Shown piece by piece: positions 1 through 7,713 of a stretch of DNA of 64,000 nucleotides. Under the pieces are notes generated by a model. It was not told the DNA's origin and made no database searches. It was given only the letters and a program-made list of their open reading frames with translations. Made by a program: the position numbers and the translations under genes. Within the stretch, counting starts at the first letter, position 1, and every line of letters begins with the position of its first letter. The stretch is from Paenarthrobacter sp. A20. GTDB taxonomy: Bacteria > Actinomycetota > Actinomycetes > Actinomycetales > Micrococcaceae. The DNA lies in NCBI RefSeq assembly GCF_024168825.1, contig NZ_JALJWH010000001.1, positions 310,001 through 374,000 on the forward strand, given 5' to 3'.

Positions 1-1
1 C

Positions 2-397
2 CCGATGGTGGCCCTTTGCGTGAGCATGCTCGGCGGCCTGGCATCCCTGATCAGCAGCGTGGTCGCCCCGGCAACGGTCTACCTGGTTCTTGTCTCGGTG
101 GCCGGTTTCGCGACGGTTGGTGTCTGGATGTCCATCGTCGCTTCACACTTCATCTACCGCCGGACCTTCGTCAAAAACGGTGGCGACCTCAGCACCCTCC
201 CCTACAAGGCGCCGTTGTTCCCCCTGGTTCCGATCCTCGCGTTCGCACTGTGCGTGGTGTCGCTGATCGGTATCGCGTTCGATCCCAACCAAGTGGCGGC
301 ACTCTTGTTCGGTGTTCCCTTCGTGGGGGCCTGCTACGCCGTCTTCTACTTCAAATACGGGCGACGGCGGTCGCTCAAGAAAGCGGTGGACGCTTAG
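2..397 (+). CDS. amino acid permease, APC superfamily (C-terminal part)
   Basis: The gene enters from the left edge, so the start and most of the protein are missing. The visible 131 residues hold about four hydrophobic helices and end in a basic tail (YGRRRSLKKA). The loop with FIYRRTF followed by a short acidic stretch and PYKAPLFPLVP is typical of the last third of AAT-type amino acid/H+ symporters of the APC superfamily. The substrate cannot be told from this part. The stop codon overlaps the end of the convergent AhpD-like gene by 4 bp, leaving no room for a separate terminator. Confidence 0.8.
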   Translation, partial: PMVALCVSMLGGLASLISSVVAPATVYLVLVSVAGFATVGVWMSIVASHFIYRRTFVKNGGDLSTLPYKAPLFPLVPILAFALCVVSLIGIAFDPNQVAALLFGVPFVGACYAVFYFKYGRRRSLKKAVDA

Positions 398-894
398 GGC
401 TGCGGTGGCGCCTGCTTCTTGGCCGCCCGCACCGGGTGCTCGCTCAGAATGGACAGGCGGTTGAAGGCGTTGATTCCGATGGCAGCCATGCAGAGAACAC
501 TGATCTGCTCGTCGCTGTAGTGCTGTCGTGCCTGGTCGAATAGCTCGGGGCTGGGCCGCGAGGAGCTCATCCGGGTGATCTGCTCGGCGATTTCCATGGC
601 CACCACTTCGGCGGGCTCGAAGAGCTGGACTTCCTTGTAGACAGCCACCAGGGACAGCCGCTGTTCAGTCTCGCCGTACTTCAGGGCCCGGCGATGGTGA
701 AGGTCCAGGCAGAATGCGCAGCCGTTGATCTGTGAGCAGCGATAGTTGATGAGTTCAAGGGTCCGGCGCGAAATACCGAGCCGGTCGGCCTCTTCAACAA
801 GTTGCTGTGAATAGTGGCTCAGGGTGGCGTAGAGATCCGGCTGCTGCTTGTCCAAATAGCCGGCAAGGCGCGGCTGTGTTTCCTGTTCGGGCAT
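394..894 (-). CDS. carboxymuconolactone decarboxylase / AhpD-like family protein
   Basis: The 166-residue protein carries the AhpD core motif: Cys59-x-x-Cys62 followed by His66 (GCAFCLDLHH), with the upstream Glu helix (TLELINYRCSQ). Family members use this dithiol for alkylhydroperoxidase-type peroxide reduction or have unknown redox roles. The protein looks cytosolic and no signal peptide is visible. It is not clustered with ahpC, so the partner reductant is unknown. The start is an ATG with the coding frame clear to the stop. The specific substrate is not predictable. Confidence 0.85.
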   Translation of the reverse strand: MPEQETQPRLAGYLDKQQPDLYATLSHYSQQLVEEADRLGISRRTLELINYRCSQINGCAFCLDLHHRRALKYGETEQRLSLVAVYKEVQLFEPAEVVAMEIAEQITRMSSSRPSPELFDQARQHYSDEQISVLCMAAIGINAFNRLSILSEHPVRAAKKQAPPQP

Positions 895-929
895 GTTTGG
901 AGCCTAACGCAAAGGGGCCGAGCACCCTC

Positions 930-993
930 AAGTGAGCGAGCGTCGGCCAAAACCCGACAGGAAGTGAGCGAGCGTCGGCCAAAACCCGACGGG
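930..993. repeat. direct tandem repeat, two 32-bp units
   Basis: Two adjacent copies of a 32-bp unit beginning AAGTGAGCGAGCGTCGGCC and ending CCCGACAGG or CCCGACGGG lie at 930-961 and 962-993. They differ at one position near the end and are followed by a decayed third start (AGGTGAGAGAGG). The repeat sits between the start of the AhpD-like gene and the stop of the cysteine-synthase-like gene. It contains no gene. I recall similar GAGCGAGCGTCGGCC elements from Arthrobacter intergenic regions, but cannot check this here. Confidence 0.85.
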
Positions 994-1008
994 AGGTGAG
1001 AGAGGATC

Positions 1009-2070
1009 CTACTCGCGGGCGGAGGGGGTGTCGGCGGCGAGGCGGATGCCGTGCTCCGCCAGCCACACCGGGTTGAAGGCTTTGCTCAGGTAGTTCGTAC
1101 CGGCGTCGGGGGCTATGGCCACCACCACCGAGCCGTGGGGTGCGGCGCGCGCCACCCGCAGGGCCGCAGCCACTGCGAGCCCCGACGACGGACCCAGCGC
1201 AAGCCCTTCCTCATCGAGGAGCCGGTGCACGGTGGTGTAGACCTCATCGTTGGGGATCCGGAGGAACCGGTCCACAATGGCGCGGTCGAAGGCCTTGGGC
1301 CACTCCGGTTCCGGCCAGGAGTTGCCCACGCCGTCCACCAGGATTTCGCCGGGATGCCCGCCACTGTAGGCAGAGCCATAGGGATCAGCCCCGACGACTT
1401 CCAGATGTCCGCCAGGCCGCAGGGCAGCCACACGTTCCTTCAAGAACCGGCCATTCCCGCTGATGGTCCCACCAGTCCCGATGCCCGCAACGAAATGCGT
1501 CACCAAGCCGCCGGTCTGCTCCCAGATCTCCGGGCCAGTGGCTTCGTAGTGTGCAAGAGGATTGGCGGGGTTGTCGAACTGCATGGGCCGCCACGCACCG
1601 GGCGTCTCGGCCGTAATCCGCGCAGCCACTGCCCGGGCGTTCTCCGGCGACTCGGACGGCGCATTCCAGTCGGTCAGGATCACGCGGGCGCCGTAGTTGT
1701 GCAGCGCGGCGAGCTTCTCCTCGGAGATCGTGTCGCCCGTGACCACCACCACCGGATGCCCCGTCAGGTGGCCAATGAGCGCCAGGCCAATCCCGGTATT
1801 GCCGGACGTGCTCTCCACGATGGTGGCCCCGGGTTTCAGCTCGCCCGACCTTTCAGCCGCCCGCACCATGCTCAGCGCGGTCCGGTCCTTGATGGAGCCG
1901 CCGGGGTTTTCGGACTCGAGCTTGACGCGGATGGCGCTGCCCAGTCCGCGGCTGAGCGCCTCCAACGTCACCAGCGGAGTGTTTCCCACCTTGTCCAGAA
2001 CCGAAGCATCCAGCCCGTCCGGAACAGTGGAAGCCGCATGTACACCATGTTTGCGAAACGCCGTGCTCAC
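1009..2070 (-). CDS. cysteine synthase / cystathionine beta-synthase family PLP enzyme
   Basis: The 353-residue fold-type II PLP enzyme has the PLP lysine Lys61 in NPGGSIKDR, the substrate loop STSGNTG (residues 87-93), the phosphate-cradle GTGGTISG (198-205) and a C-terminal PSSGLA with the PLP-nitrogen serine. Family members catalyse beta-replacement on O-acetylserine, serine or related amino acids. There is no C-terminal CBS domain pair. The GTG start overlaps the stop of the upstream ammonia-lyase-like gene by 4 bp (GTGA), so the two are translationally coupled in a three-gene operon with the LLM monooxygenase. This fixed context suggests a special substrate rather than the housekeeping cysteine synthase. 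Family assignment is firm; reaction is inferred. Confidence 0.85.
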   Translation of the reverse strand: MSTAFRKHGVHAASTVPDGLDASVLDKVGNTPLVTLEALSRGLGSAIRVKLESENPGGSIKDRTALSMVRAAERSGELKPGATIVESTSGNTGIGLALIGHLTGHPVVVVTGDTISEEKLAALHNYGARVILTDWNAPSESPENARAVAARITAETPGAWRPMQFDNPANPLAHYEATGPEIWEQTGGLVTHFVAGIGTGGTISGNGRFLKERVAALRPGGHLEVVGADPYGSAYSGGHPGEILVDGVGNSWPEPEWPKAFDRAIVDRFLRIPNDEVYTTVHRLLDEEGLALGPSSGLAVAAALRVARAAPHGSVVVAIAPDAGTNYLSKAFNPVWLAEHGIRLAADTPSARE

Positions 2071-3644
2071 TGCGCATCCTCCCCGTCCGCTGCTGGGAAA
2101 ACCTGGTCAATGACGTCGTGCAATTCAACCCGCGCCCGCTCCACGAGGTCCGGTGCCGACGGCCTGTCGGCCAGCACGTCCGCGAGCCGACCCACGACGG
2201 CGCCCGTCCCCTTCCCGAGAGGTTGCGCGGCTCCGGCTTCAAGCAGCAAATAGGACGCTGTCAGGGCCTCGATCGTCAGGAGCTTTTCCAGAACACCCAA
2301 CGACTTTTCGAGTTGCTGCAAGGCGAGCGGGGCAAGGGTTGAATGGTCCTCGACGTCGGCGGACAGGGTTGGTGCGCCGAGGGTTGCCGGGGCGGCCAGG
2401 AACTTGAGTTCGGCCAGCAGTCCGGCTGCGGAGTACCACAGCAGCCCGGGCAGTTCCTCCTGGGCAAGGCCCGGCGCACCCGCCTCAGAGGACGCAGCCT
2501 CCAGATGCCTTGCCCGGATGGCCCGTTGGGGTGGATACAACTTGGCGATGCGCCGTTCACTGGAAATTCCCACATGCGCCAAGGCCAGCCGCAGGCTTTC
2601 GAACGCAAGAGCCAGTTGCATCGGTTGGAAGTTTCCGCCGGAGACCATGTAACCGGATTCAACGTCCACCAAGGGATTGTCGCCGCGGCCGTTGAGCTCG
2701 ACTTCCAACGCAACACCGAGCTGTGTCACCAAGGACCGGAATGCCCCGTGCGTTTGCGGCGCAGCCCGGAAAGACAGCGCGTCCTGCACTGAGACCTCGG
2801 GACGGACGTCCTCCAGCCATCCACCCCTCAACAGGTGACGCACAGCAGCAGCCGAGTCCCGCTGCCCGTCCACCGCCTTGGCCCCCTGGATAGCCGGCGA
2901 AAACGGGCTGAGGTTCCCGCCGCCGTCGTACCTTGCGATGGTCTCCAGCGAGAGGGAAAGCGCGACGTCGGCCAGTTCGGCTATGCGTTGCAAACGCACC
3001 AGGGCGAGGGTTCCTACGCCCACGGAATACGCGTTGGCGCTAACCAGCGCGAGCGCTTCGCCCGGCGCGAGGACCAATGGTTGGAGGCCGGCGCCTGCGA
3101 GCGCTTTGGCCCCCGGCACCAAGGTTCCATCGGCATCGAAGGCTTCACCCTCACCTATTGCGACGGCAGCGACGGCGGCGAGCTGGGTCAGGTCGGACGA
3201 GCCCACCGAGCCTTCACGTGGGATGGCGGGAAGGACTCCGCGGTTGATCATCTCGACGTAGAAACCAGCTGTTTCCGGACGGACACCGGAGCCGCCCCGG
3301 CTGAAACCTATGAGCCGGGCAAGGATCACTGCCCGGGCAGAAGCACGGTCCAGATACGAGCCCACACCGCTGTTGTGATACCTGACGACTTGGATTTGGT
3401 ACGCCAGGAGGGACTTCTCCTCCACAGCGGTGTCGCGGCCGGATCCGAGTAAGGTGTTGAGCCCGTAGACACGCTGCCCCGACGTGGCGGCACGTTCAAG
3501 CACATCCCGGGATCGGGCCAGCAAAGACAACGTATCTTGGTTGAGTTTCACGTGAAACGTCGGGTCTGCAGCAGCCACGGCCACACTCCACGCAGATACC
3601 GGCGCCGTTCCCAAGAGTAGGGTCCGCGGCTCAGCTGACGCCAT
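2067..3644 (-). CDS. histidine/phenylalanine ammonia-lyase-like protein lacking the MIO triad
   Basis: The 525-residue protein has the overall layout of the aromatic amino acid lyase family: YGLNT with the catalytic-type Tyr60, the GSVG loop at 145-148, QDxxSFRAAPQTHG at 287-300, DNPL and a VEDH motif. The Ala-Ser-Gly triad that cyclises to the MIO cofactor is absent: the loop reads GSVGSSDL, one residue shorter than the usual GSVGASGDL. The Tyr of QDxYSxR is Leu290, and the Asn of the ALINGT motif appears to be Ser202. A classical deamination is therefore doubtful. It overlaps the upstream LLM gene by 1 bp (TGATG) and the downstream PLP enzyme by 4 bp. Homology is clear; function is unknown. 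Confidence 0.8.
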   Translation of the reverse strand: MASAEPRTLLLGTAPVSAWSVAVAAADPTFHVKLNQDTLSLLARSRDVLERAATSGQRVYGLNTLLGSGRDTAVEEKSLLAYQIQVVRYHNSGVGSYLDRASARAVILARLIGFSRGGSGVRPETAGFYVEMINRGVLPAIPREGSVGSSDLTQLAAVAAVAIGEGEAFDADGTLVPGAKALAGAGLQPLVLAPGEALALVSANAYSVGVGTLALVRLQRIAELADVALSLSLETIARYDGGGNLSPFSPAIQGAKAVDGQRDSAAAVRHLLRGGWLEDVRPEVSVQDALSFRAAPQTHGAFRSLVTQLGVALEVELNGRGDNPLVDVESGYMVSGGNFQPMQLALAFESLRLALAHVGISSERRIAKLYPPQRAIRARHLEAASSEAGAPGLAQEELPGLLWYSAAGLLAELKFLAAPATLGAPTLSADVEDHSTLAPLALQQLEKSLGVLEKLLTIEALTASYLLLEAGAAQPLGKGTGAVVGRLADVLADRPSAPDLVERARVELHDVIDQVFPAADGEDAQ

Positions 3645-4975
3645 CAGAAGTCCAGGAGATTCTGCCGGAAACCACCGTTGCCGTAAGTCTTCCTCAACAA
3701 CCCGCGACGCCTCAGTTCGGGAGTGAGCTTGTCCAGCACACCATGCACCGTTACGGGATCAACGAAGCCCGAGAAGAGGAACCCGTCGCCACCCACCTCA
3801 GACCCTGTCGACTCGAGGTAGTCGGCAATTTCGCCGACCGTGCCGATGATCGAGTCTCCCGCTCCGCCACTGCGCGCCTGCAGGATCTGGCGCAGCGTGG
3901 ACCCCGGAGGCGCCGCTTTGGCGAAGTGTTCCAGTGTCCCTTGGTTGCTGTTGGTGCTCAGTTCCGGAAGGGGTGCGTCGAGGTCGAACTGTTTGAAGTC
4001 GATCACGGACAGGTAGGAGATGGAGTTGAGCTGGCTGTCGATGTCGCGCTGGGTAAGCTCACGACGCCGGGCCCGCAATTCCCCGGCCTCGGCCGCAGAA
4101 CCAACCACGGTGGGCTTCAGGACGAAAAGCACCTTGACGTCGTCGGGGTTCCTGCCGGCTTTGGCAGCCTCCGCACGGATCGAGTCACGGTAGGACTTCA
4201 TCCCGTCAACGCCACGGGCCAGGGCAATGGCCACATCAGCGTGTCCGCCCGCGAACGCCTTGCCCCGGGGAGAGGCACCGGCCTGCACCAGCACGGGTTC
4301 CTCCGGCAGCGGCGCCGTGTTCAGCGGACCGCGGACTTTGAAGAAGTCGCCCTGGTGGTTGATCGGGTGAACTTTGCTGTGGTCCGCGAATACTCCGGCG
4401 TCCACATCCTCAAGAACAGCGCCAGGCTCCCAGCTCCGCCAAAGCCGCCTGACGACGTCAACGAACTCCTCCGCCTTTTCGTAGCGAAGATCGTGCTCGA
4501 TCTGCTGGTCCAGCCCGTAATTCTGCGCGGCGAGGTCACTGCCCGAGGTAACGACGTTCCACCCCAGCTGCCCCTCGGAAAAATGCTGCAACGTCGCGAG
4601 GAGACGGGCGGCCGTGAAGGGCGGGTAGAAGGAAGCGCTGACCGTCGGCACGATGCCCAGGTGTTCGGTGGCGGCGAGAAGGTACGGGACCAATGCCAGC
4701 GGATCATGTTTGGGCGCGAAGGACGCGTGGGCCAAGGACACCTCGGCCGAACCGCCATACGTATCAGGAACCGTGAGCGAGTCCTCGATGATGAACAGGT
4801 CCAGGCCGGATCGTTCAAACGCCCGGACGGCCTCCTGGTACAGGGCGGGTTTTTTCCAGTCGTAGCCCAGGCCGTAGCCGGGCGTACCCCAGCCCTGGAC
4901 ACCGAATCCGTGGCCCACAAACCATCCAAAGTGCAGCATGGGCTTGAGTGTAGAACTGCTCTGTCCGTTCACCAC
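3644..4975 (-). CDS. LLM-class FMN-dependent monooxygenase (NtaA/SnaA/DszA type)
   Basis: The 443-residue protein matches the bacterial-luciferase-like NtaA/SnaA/DszA branch: an N-terminal strand followed by WGTPGYGLGYDW, LDLFIIEDSL, LVPYLLAATEHLGIVPTVS, and GQLGWNVVTSGSDLAAQNYG. Members oxidise C-S or C-N bonds using reduced FMN supplied by a separate reductase. No reductase gene is adjacent. A GTG start at 4975 is chosen because AGG lies just upstream; an internal Met at residue 13 is possible. It is the first gene of the operon with the ammonia-lyase-like and PLP enzymes, and is divergent from the SulP permease across about 150 bp. Confidence 0.85.
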   Translation of the reverse strand: MVNGQSSSTLKPMLHFGWFVGHGFGVQGWGTPGYGLGYDWKKPALYQEAVRAFERSGLDLFIIEDSLTVPDTYGGSAEVSLAHASFAPKHDPLALVPYLLAATEHLGIVPTVSASFYPPFTAARLLATLQHFSEGQLGWNVVTSGSDLAAQNYGLDQQIEHDLRYEKAEEFVDVVRRLWRSWEPGAVLEDVDAGVFADHSKVHPINHQGDFFKVRGPLNTAPLPEEPVLVQAGASPRGKAFAGGHADVAIALARGVDGMKSYRDSIRAEAAKAGRNPDDVKVLFVLKPTVVGSAAEAGELRARRRELTQRDIDSQLNSISYLSVIDFKQFDLDAPLPELSTNSNQGTLEHFAKAAPPGSTLRQILQARSGGAGDSIIGTVGEIADYLESTGSEVGGDGFLFSGFVDPVTVHGVLDKLTPELRRRGLLRKTYGNGGFRQNLLDF

Positions 4976-5124
4976 GACCTGATTTCATGCGAAGTTACAG
5001 GGGGTCGTACTGGGTCAATTATGCTCCCGGGACGTCACAATTGGACGTGCCCCGGCCCCTCCCGGTTTCCACATACAGCGGTCACCTTGTTCCGCAGACA
5101 GGAGGCGTCGGGAATGATCGCTGT

Positions 5125-6828
5125 ATGAGTGCATCAACCGCCCGCCCTTCGGCCAAAGACAGGCTGTCCAGCGTCTGGGCCCTCAAGGGTTACAAGCGTG
5201 AATGGCTGCGGCATGACATCATCGCGGGCGCCGCGCTGTTTGCCCTGCTGGTGCCCGCCGGGATGGCTTATGCGCAGGCAGCCGGGCTTCCACCTGTTAC
5301 CGGACTCTACGCGACCGTTGTGCCGTTGCTCGCCTACGCCGTCGTTGGGCCTTCCCGCATCCTTGTCCTGGGACCCGACTCGGCCCTGGCCCCGCTGATC
5401 GCCGCGGCGATTGTGCCGCTGGCGGCGGGAAGCAGCGGGAAGTCGGTGGCATTGGCAGGACTCTTGGCCGTCCTGGTGGGTGCCTTCATGCTCGCGGGCT
5501 CAGCCTTGAAGCTCGGGGCAGTCACGGGCCTGCTGTCCAAACCGATCCGGCTTGGGTACCTCAACGGGATCGCCCTTTTGGTAGCGCTCTCGCAGCTGCC
5601 GGCGTTCCTGGGGATTGAGGCCGACGGCGACATCTGGCACAAGCTCGCGAAGGTCACCACTGGGGTGCTGGGCGGCGAGGTCAACATCACCGCGCTGCTG
5701 CTGGGCGTGGCCTCGCTGGCATTGACCTGGGTCCCAAGGGTCCTGAAATGGAAGGTTCCGGGCGTCCTGCTGGCGGTGGTTGGCTCCTGCGTTGCGACGG
5801 CGGTCTGGGGCCTCAACGACGACGTCAAGGTCACCGGGGAATTGCCCCAGGGCCTGCCGATGCCCGCGCTTGGCGGCATTGGCTGGGCAGACGCGTTAAC
5901 GTTGCTGCCCGCCGCTGCCGGCATTGCGCTCATGGTCTTCGCGGATACGGGAGTGCTGTCCCAAACCCTGGCCGCGAAGGAAGGCAAGCGGGTGTCCGGC
6001 AACCGGGAGATGGCAGCGCTCGGGGCGGCCAATGCTGCCACCGGCTTGCTGGGGGGATTCCCGATCTCCGGCAGCGCCTCCCGAACCCCTGTCGCCGTGG
6101 ACGCTGGTGCCAAGTCCCAGATGACCGGCGTTGTGGGAGCGGTGCTGGTGCTGGCCTTCATGCTGTTGGCTCCGGGCGTGACCGCGTATCTGCCTTCGGC
6201 AACTCTGGCCGCCGTCGTGATTGCGGCGGCGATTGCCTTGGCCGATCCAGCAGGCGTCCGGCGGCTCCTGAGCATGAGCCGGAGTGAATCCGTAGTAATG
6301 CTCGCCGCGTTCCTGGGAGTTCTCACAGTGGGCGTTCTCCAGGGCATCGTCGTAGCCGTAGCCTTGGCGCTCCTGGATTTCGTACGCAGGGCGTGGGACC
6401 CGTATCGAACAGAGCTCGGCTCCGAGGAGGGCCTGCCCGGCTACCACGACCTCGAGAGGCACCCTGGTGCCGAACGCATCCCCGGCCTCCTGATTTTGCG
6501 CTTCGATGCGCCCCTGTTCTTCGGGAACGGACAGGTCCTGGCAACCTTCGTTCGCGAGCAACTGGACGAATCCCTTGACGAGGGCGAACATCCCATTACC
6601 CACGTCGTCCTCGCCGCTGAGCCCATCACCGGGATCGACACCACAGCCCTGGACGATCTGGTCACGCTGGACGAATGGCTCGCAAGCAAAGGCGTGGACT
6701 TGGTGTTCGCCGAGCTCAAAGGACCGGTGAAGGACAAGTTGATCCGCTTGGGCACAGCGGCCCGTTTCACACCCGCCCATTTCTTCCCCACTGTCGGGGC
6801 TGCGGTGCGCGCGCTCAGGCGCGAATAG
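5125..6828 (+). CDS. SulP family anion permease with C-terminal STAS domain
   Basis: The 567-residue membrane protein starts MSASTARPS and shows the SulP signature (AGMAYAQAAGLPPVTGLYATVVPLLAYAVVG in two adjoining pieces) followed by about 10-12 hydrophobic helices up to residue 430. A cytosolic STAS domain follows (about 455-567, with RFDAPLFFGN and GIDTTALDDL). SulP proteins import sulfate, bicarbonate or dicarboxylates. The ATG at 5125 is preferred because an in-frame upstream extension has no family similarity. Its position opposite the sulfur-themed LLM operon makes sulfate a reasonable guess, but the substrate is not fixed by sequence. Confidence 0.85.
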   Translation: MSASTARPSAKDRLSSVWALKGYKREWLRHDIIAGAALFALLVPAGMAYAQAAGLPPVTGLYATVVPLLAYAVVGPSRILVLGPDSALAPLIAAAIVPLAAGSSGKSVALAGLLAVLVGAFMLAGSALKLGAVTGLLSKPIRLGYLNGIALLVALSQLPAFLGIEADGDIWHKLAKVTTGVLGGEVNITALLLGVASLALTWVPRVLKWKVPGVLLAVVGSCVATAVWGLNDDVKVTGELPQGLPMPALGGIGWADALTLLPAAAGIALMVFADTGVLSQTLAAKEGKRVSGNREMAALGAANAATGLLGGFPISGSASRTPVAVDAGAKSQMTGVVGAVLVLAFMLLAPGVTAYLPSATLAAVVIAAAIALADPAGVRRLLSMSRSESVVMLAAFLGVLTVGVLQGIVVAVALALLDFVRRAWDPYRTELGSEEGLPGYHDLERHPGAERIPGLLILRFDAPLFFGNGQVLATFVREQLDESLDEGEHPITHVVLAAEPITGIDTTALDDLVTLDEWLASKGVDLVFAELKGPVKDKLIRLGTAARFTPAHFFPTVGAAVRALRRE

Positions 6829-6910
6829 CTCCAGCCTCTCCGATTACGCAACATGACGAGGGTGCAGGTACGTGCAAGTGCAGCCCGACGCCCGCGGATG
6901 TTACGTTTTT

Positions 6911-6995
6911 CTTGAGTAATGAGTACCAGCGCAAAGCCCTGACTTGCTGGTCGGCAACCCTCTCTCCGGCGGGGTGCCTCAGGTGACTACTCGGC
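6911..6995 (+). ncRNA. SAM-IV-type (SAM-I/IV clan) riboswitch
   Basis: The expected folding elements can be read directly. P1 pairs GAGTA (6914-6918) with TACTC (6988-6992). P2 pairs ACCAGC (6925-6930) with GCTGGT (6946-6951). P3 pairs GGCAACCC (6953-6960) with GGGTGCC (6972-6978). The pseudoknot pairs CCTGA in the P2 loop (6938-6942) with TCAGG (6979-6983). The core GAGTACCAGC...GCTGGTCGGCAACCC is the actinobacterial SAM-IV pattern as I remember it. It sits 45 bp ahead of DUF1737-rhodanese-metZ, a fitting target for S-adenosylmethionine feedback. No strong intrinsic terminator follows, so control may act on translation. Confidence 0.85.
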
Positions 6996-7039
6996 GTATC
7001 GACAACTCGAACTGCAAGCGTGACTGAGGAGCACCAGCA

Positions 7040-7306
7040 ATGCCTGAACCCACTGAAGAAAAACTCTCTTACCGCCTGATTACAGGCCCGGATACCCGTG
7101 ATTTCTGCGAGCGTATCCACAACTCGCTGGCAGAAGGCTACGTACTCCACGGCAGCCCGGCCGCCACATTCAATGGCACCGACGTCATCGTTGCCCAGGC
7201 CGTCGTCCTTCCGGCCGCGATTGCCACTGCGGATGCCGCCGTCGCCAACGCCGTTGACCAGTTGGAGAACTACGACGACGAAGAAGCATTCGAGGGCCAC
7301 GCATGA
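7040..7306 (+). CDS. DUF1737 domain small protein
   Basis: The 88-residue acidic protein is almost entirely the DUF1737 domain: YRLITGPDTRDFCERI, a GYVLHGSP turn and a VIVAQAVVLP strand. The function is unknown. It is the first gene after the SAM-type riboswitch, with a GAGG ribosome-binding site about 10 bp upstream of ATG, and its stop overlaps the start of the rhodanese gene (ATGA). The coupling to rhodanese and MetZ suggests a role in methionine or sulfur-transfer metabolism, which is inference from context only. Confidence 0.8.
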   Translation: MPEPTEEKLSYRLITGPDTRDFCERIHNSLAEGYVLHGSPAATFNGTDVIVAQAVVLPAAIATADAAVANAVDQLENYDDEEAFEGHA

Positions 7307-7713
7307 GCTACGCAGGTGACCTGACCCCGCAGGACGCGTGGGCCAAGCTTGAAGAAGGCGCCATCCTGGTGGATGTACGCACCGAGGGCGAGTGGGCCCA
7401 CATCGGTATCCCGGACACCAAGGCAACCGAGAACGATCCCCTGTTCATCCAGTGGAACCTCGCTGGCGGCATCCCCAATTCCCGTTTCATCGAGGACCTG
7501 CAGCAGCAGGCGCCCGAGGACGACACCGTGGAGCTCGTCTTCATTTGCCGCTCGGGCCAGCGCTCAATCTCCGCCGCCATCGCTGCAACGCAGGCCGGTT
7601 TCACTGCCTATAACGTCCTTGAGGGCTTCGAAGGCGAACCGGACCGCTACGGGGAGCGCACGGTCAATGGTTGGAAGAACCGTGGCCTGCCGACGAATCT
7701 GGGGACCGAGTAA
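7303..7713 (+). CDS. rhodanese-like sulfurtransferase domain protein
   Basis: This 136-residue single-domain rhodanese has the CH2A-type ILVDVRTEGEW strand and the active-site loop CRSGQRS with the persulfide-carrying Cys82, then a C-terminal LEGFEGEPD segment. Rhodaneses pass sulfane sulfur from a donor to an acceptor. It is placed between DUF1737 and metZ with overlap on one side and direct abutment on the other (TAA then GTG). It may deliver sulfur for the sulfhydrylation reaction or otherwise serve the same riboswitch-controlled pathway. Confidence 0.88.
   Translation: MSYAGDLTPQDAWAKLEEGAILVDVRTEGEWAHIGIPDTKATENDPLFIQWNLAGGIPNSRFIEDLQQQAPEDDTVELVFICRSGQRSISAAIAATQAGFTAYNVLEGFEGEPDRYGERTVNGWKNRGLPTNLGTE

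Noticed and set aside
2067..3644. Annotating this protein as histidine ammonia-lyase (hutH)
   Set aside because: The MIO triad and at least one catalytic Tyr are missing, and no other hut genes are nearby.
4987..5124. 46-residue N-terminal extension of the SulP permease
   Set aside because: It has no family similarity and would run through the divergent promoter region.
5334..6347. Long minus-strand frame opposite the SulP permease (337 codons)
   Set aside because: It is a high-GC shadow frame with Ala/Pro/Ser/Thr-rich composition and no domain; the plus-strand gene is clearly real.
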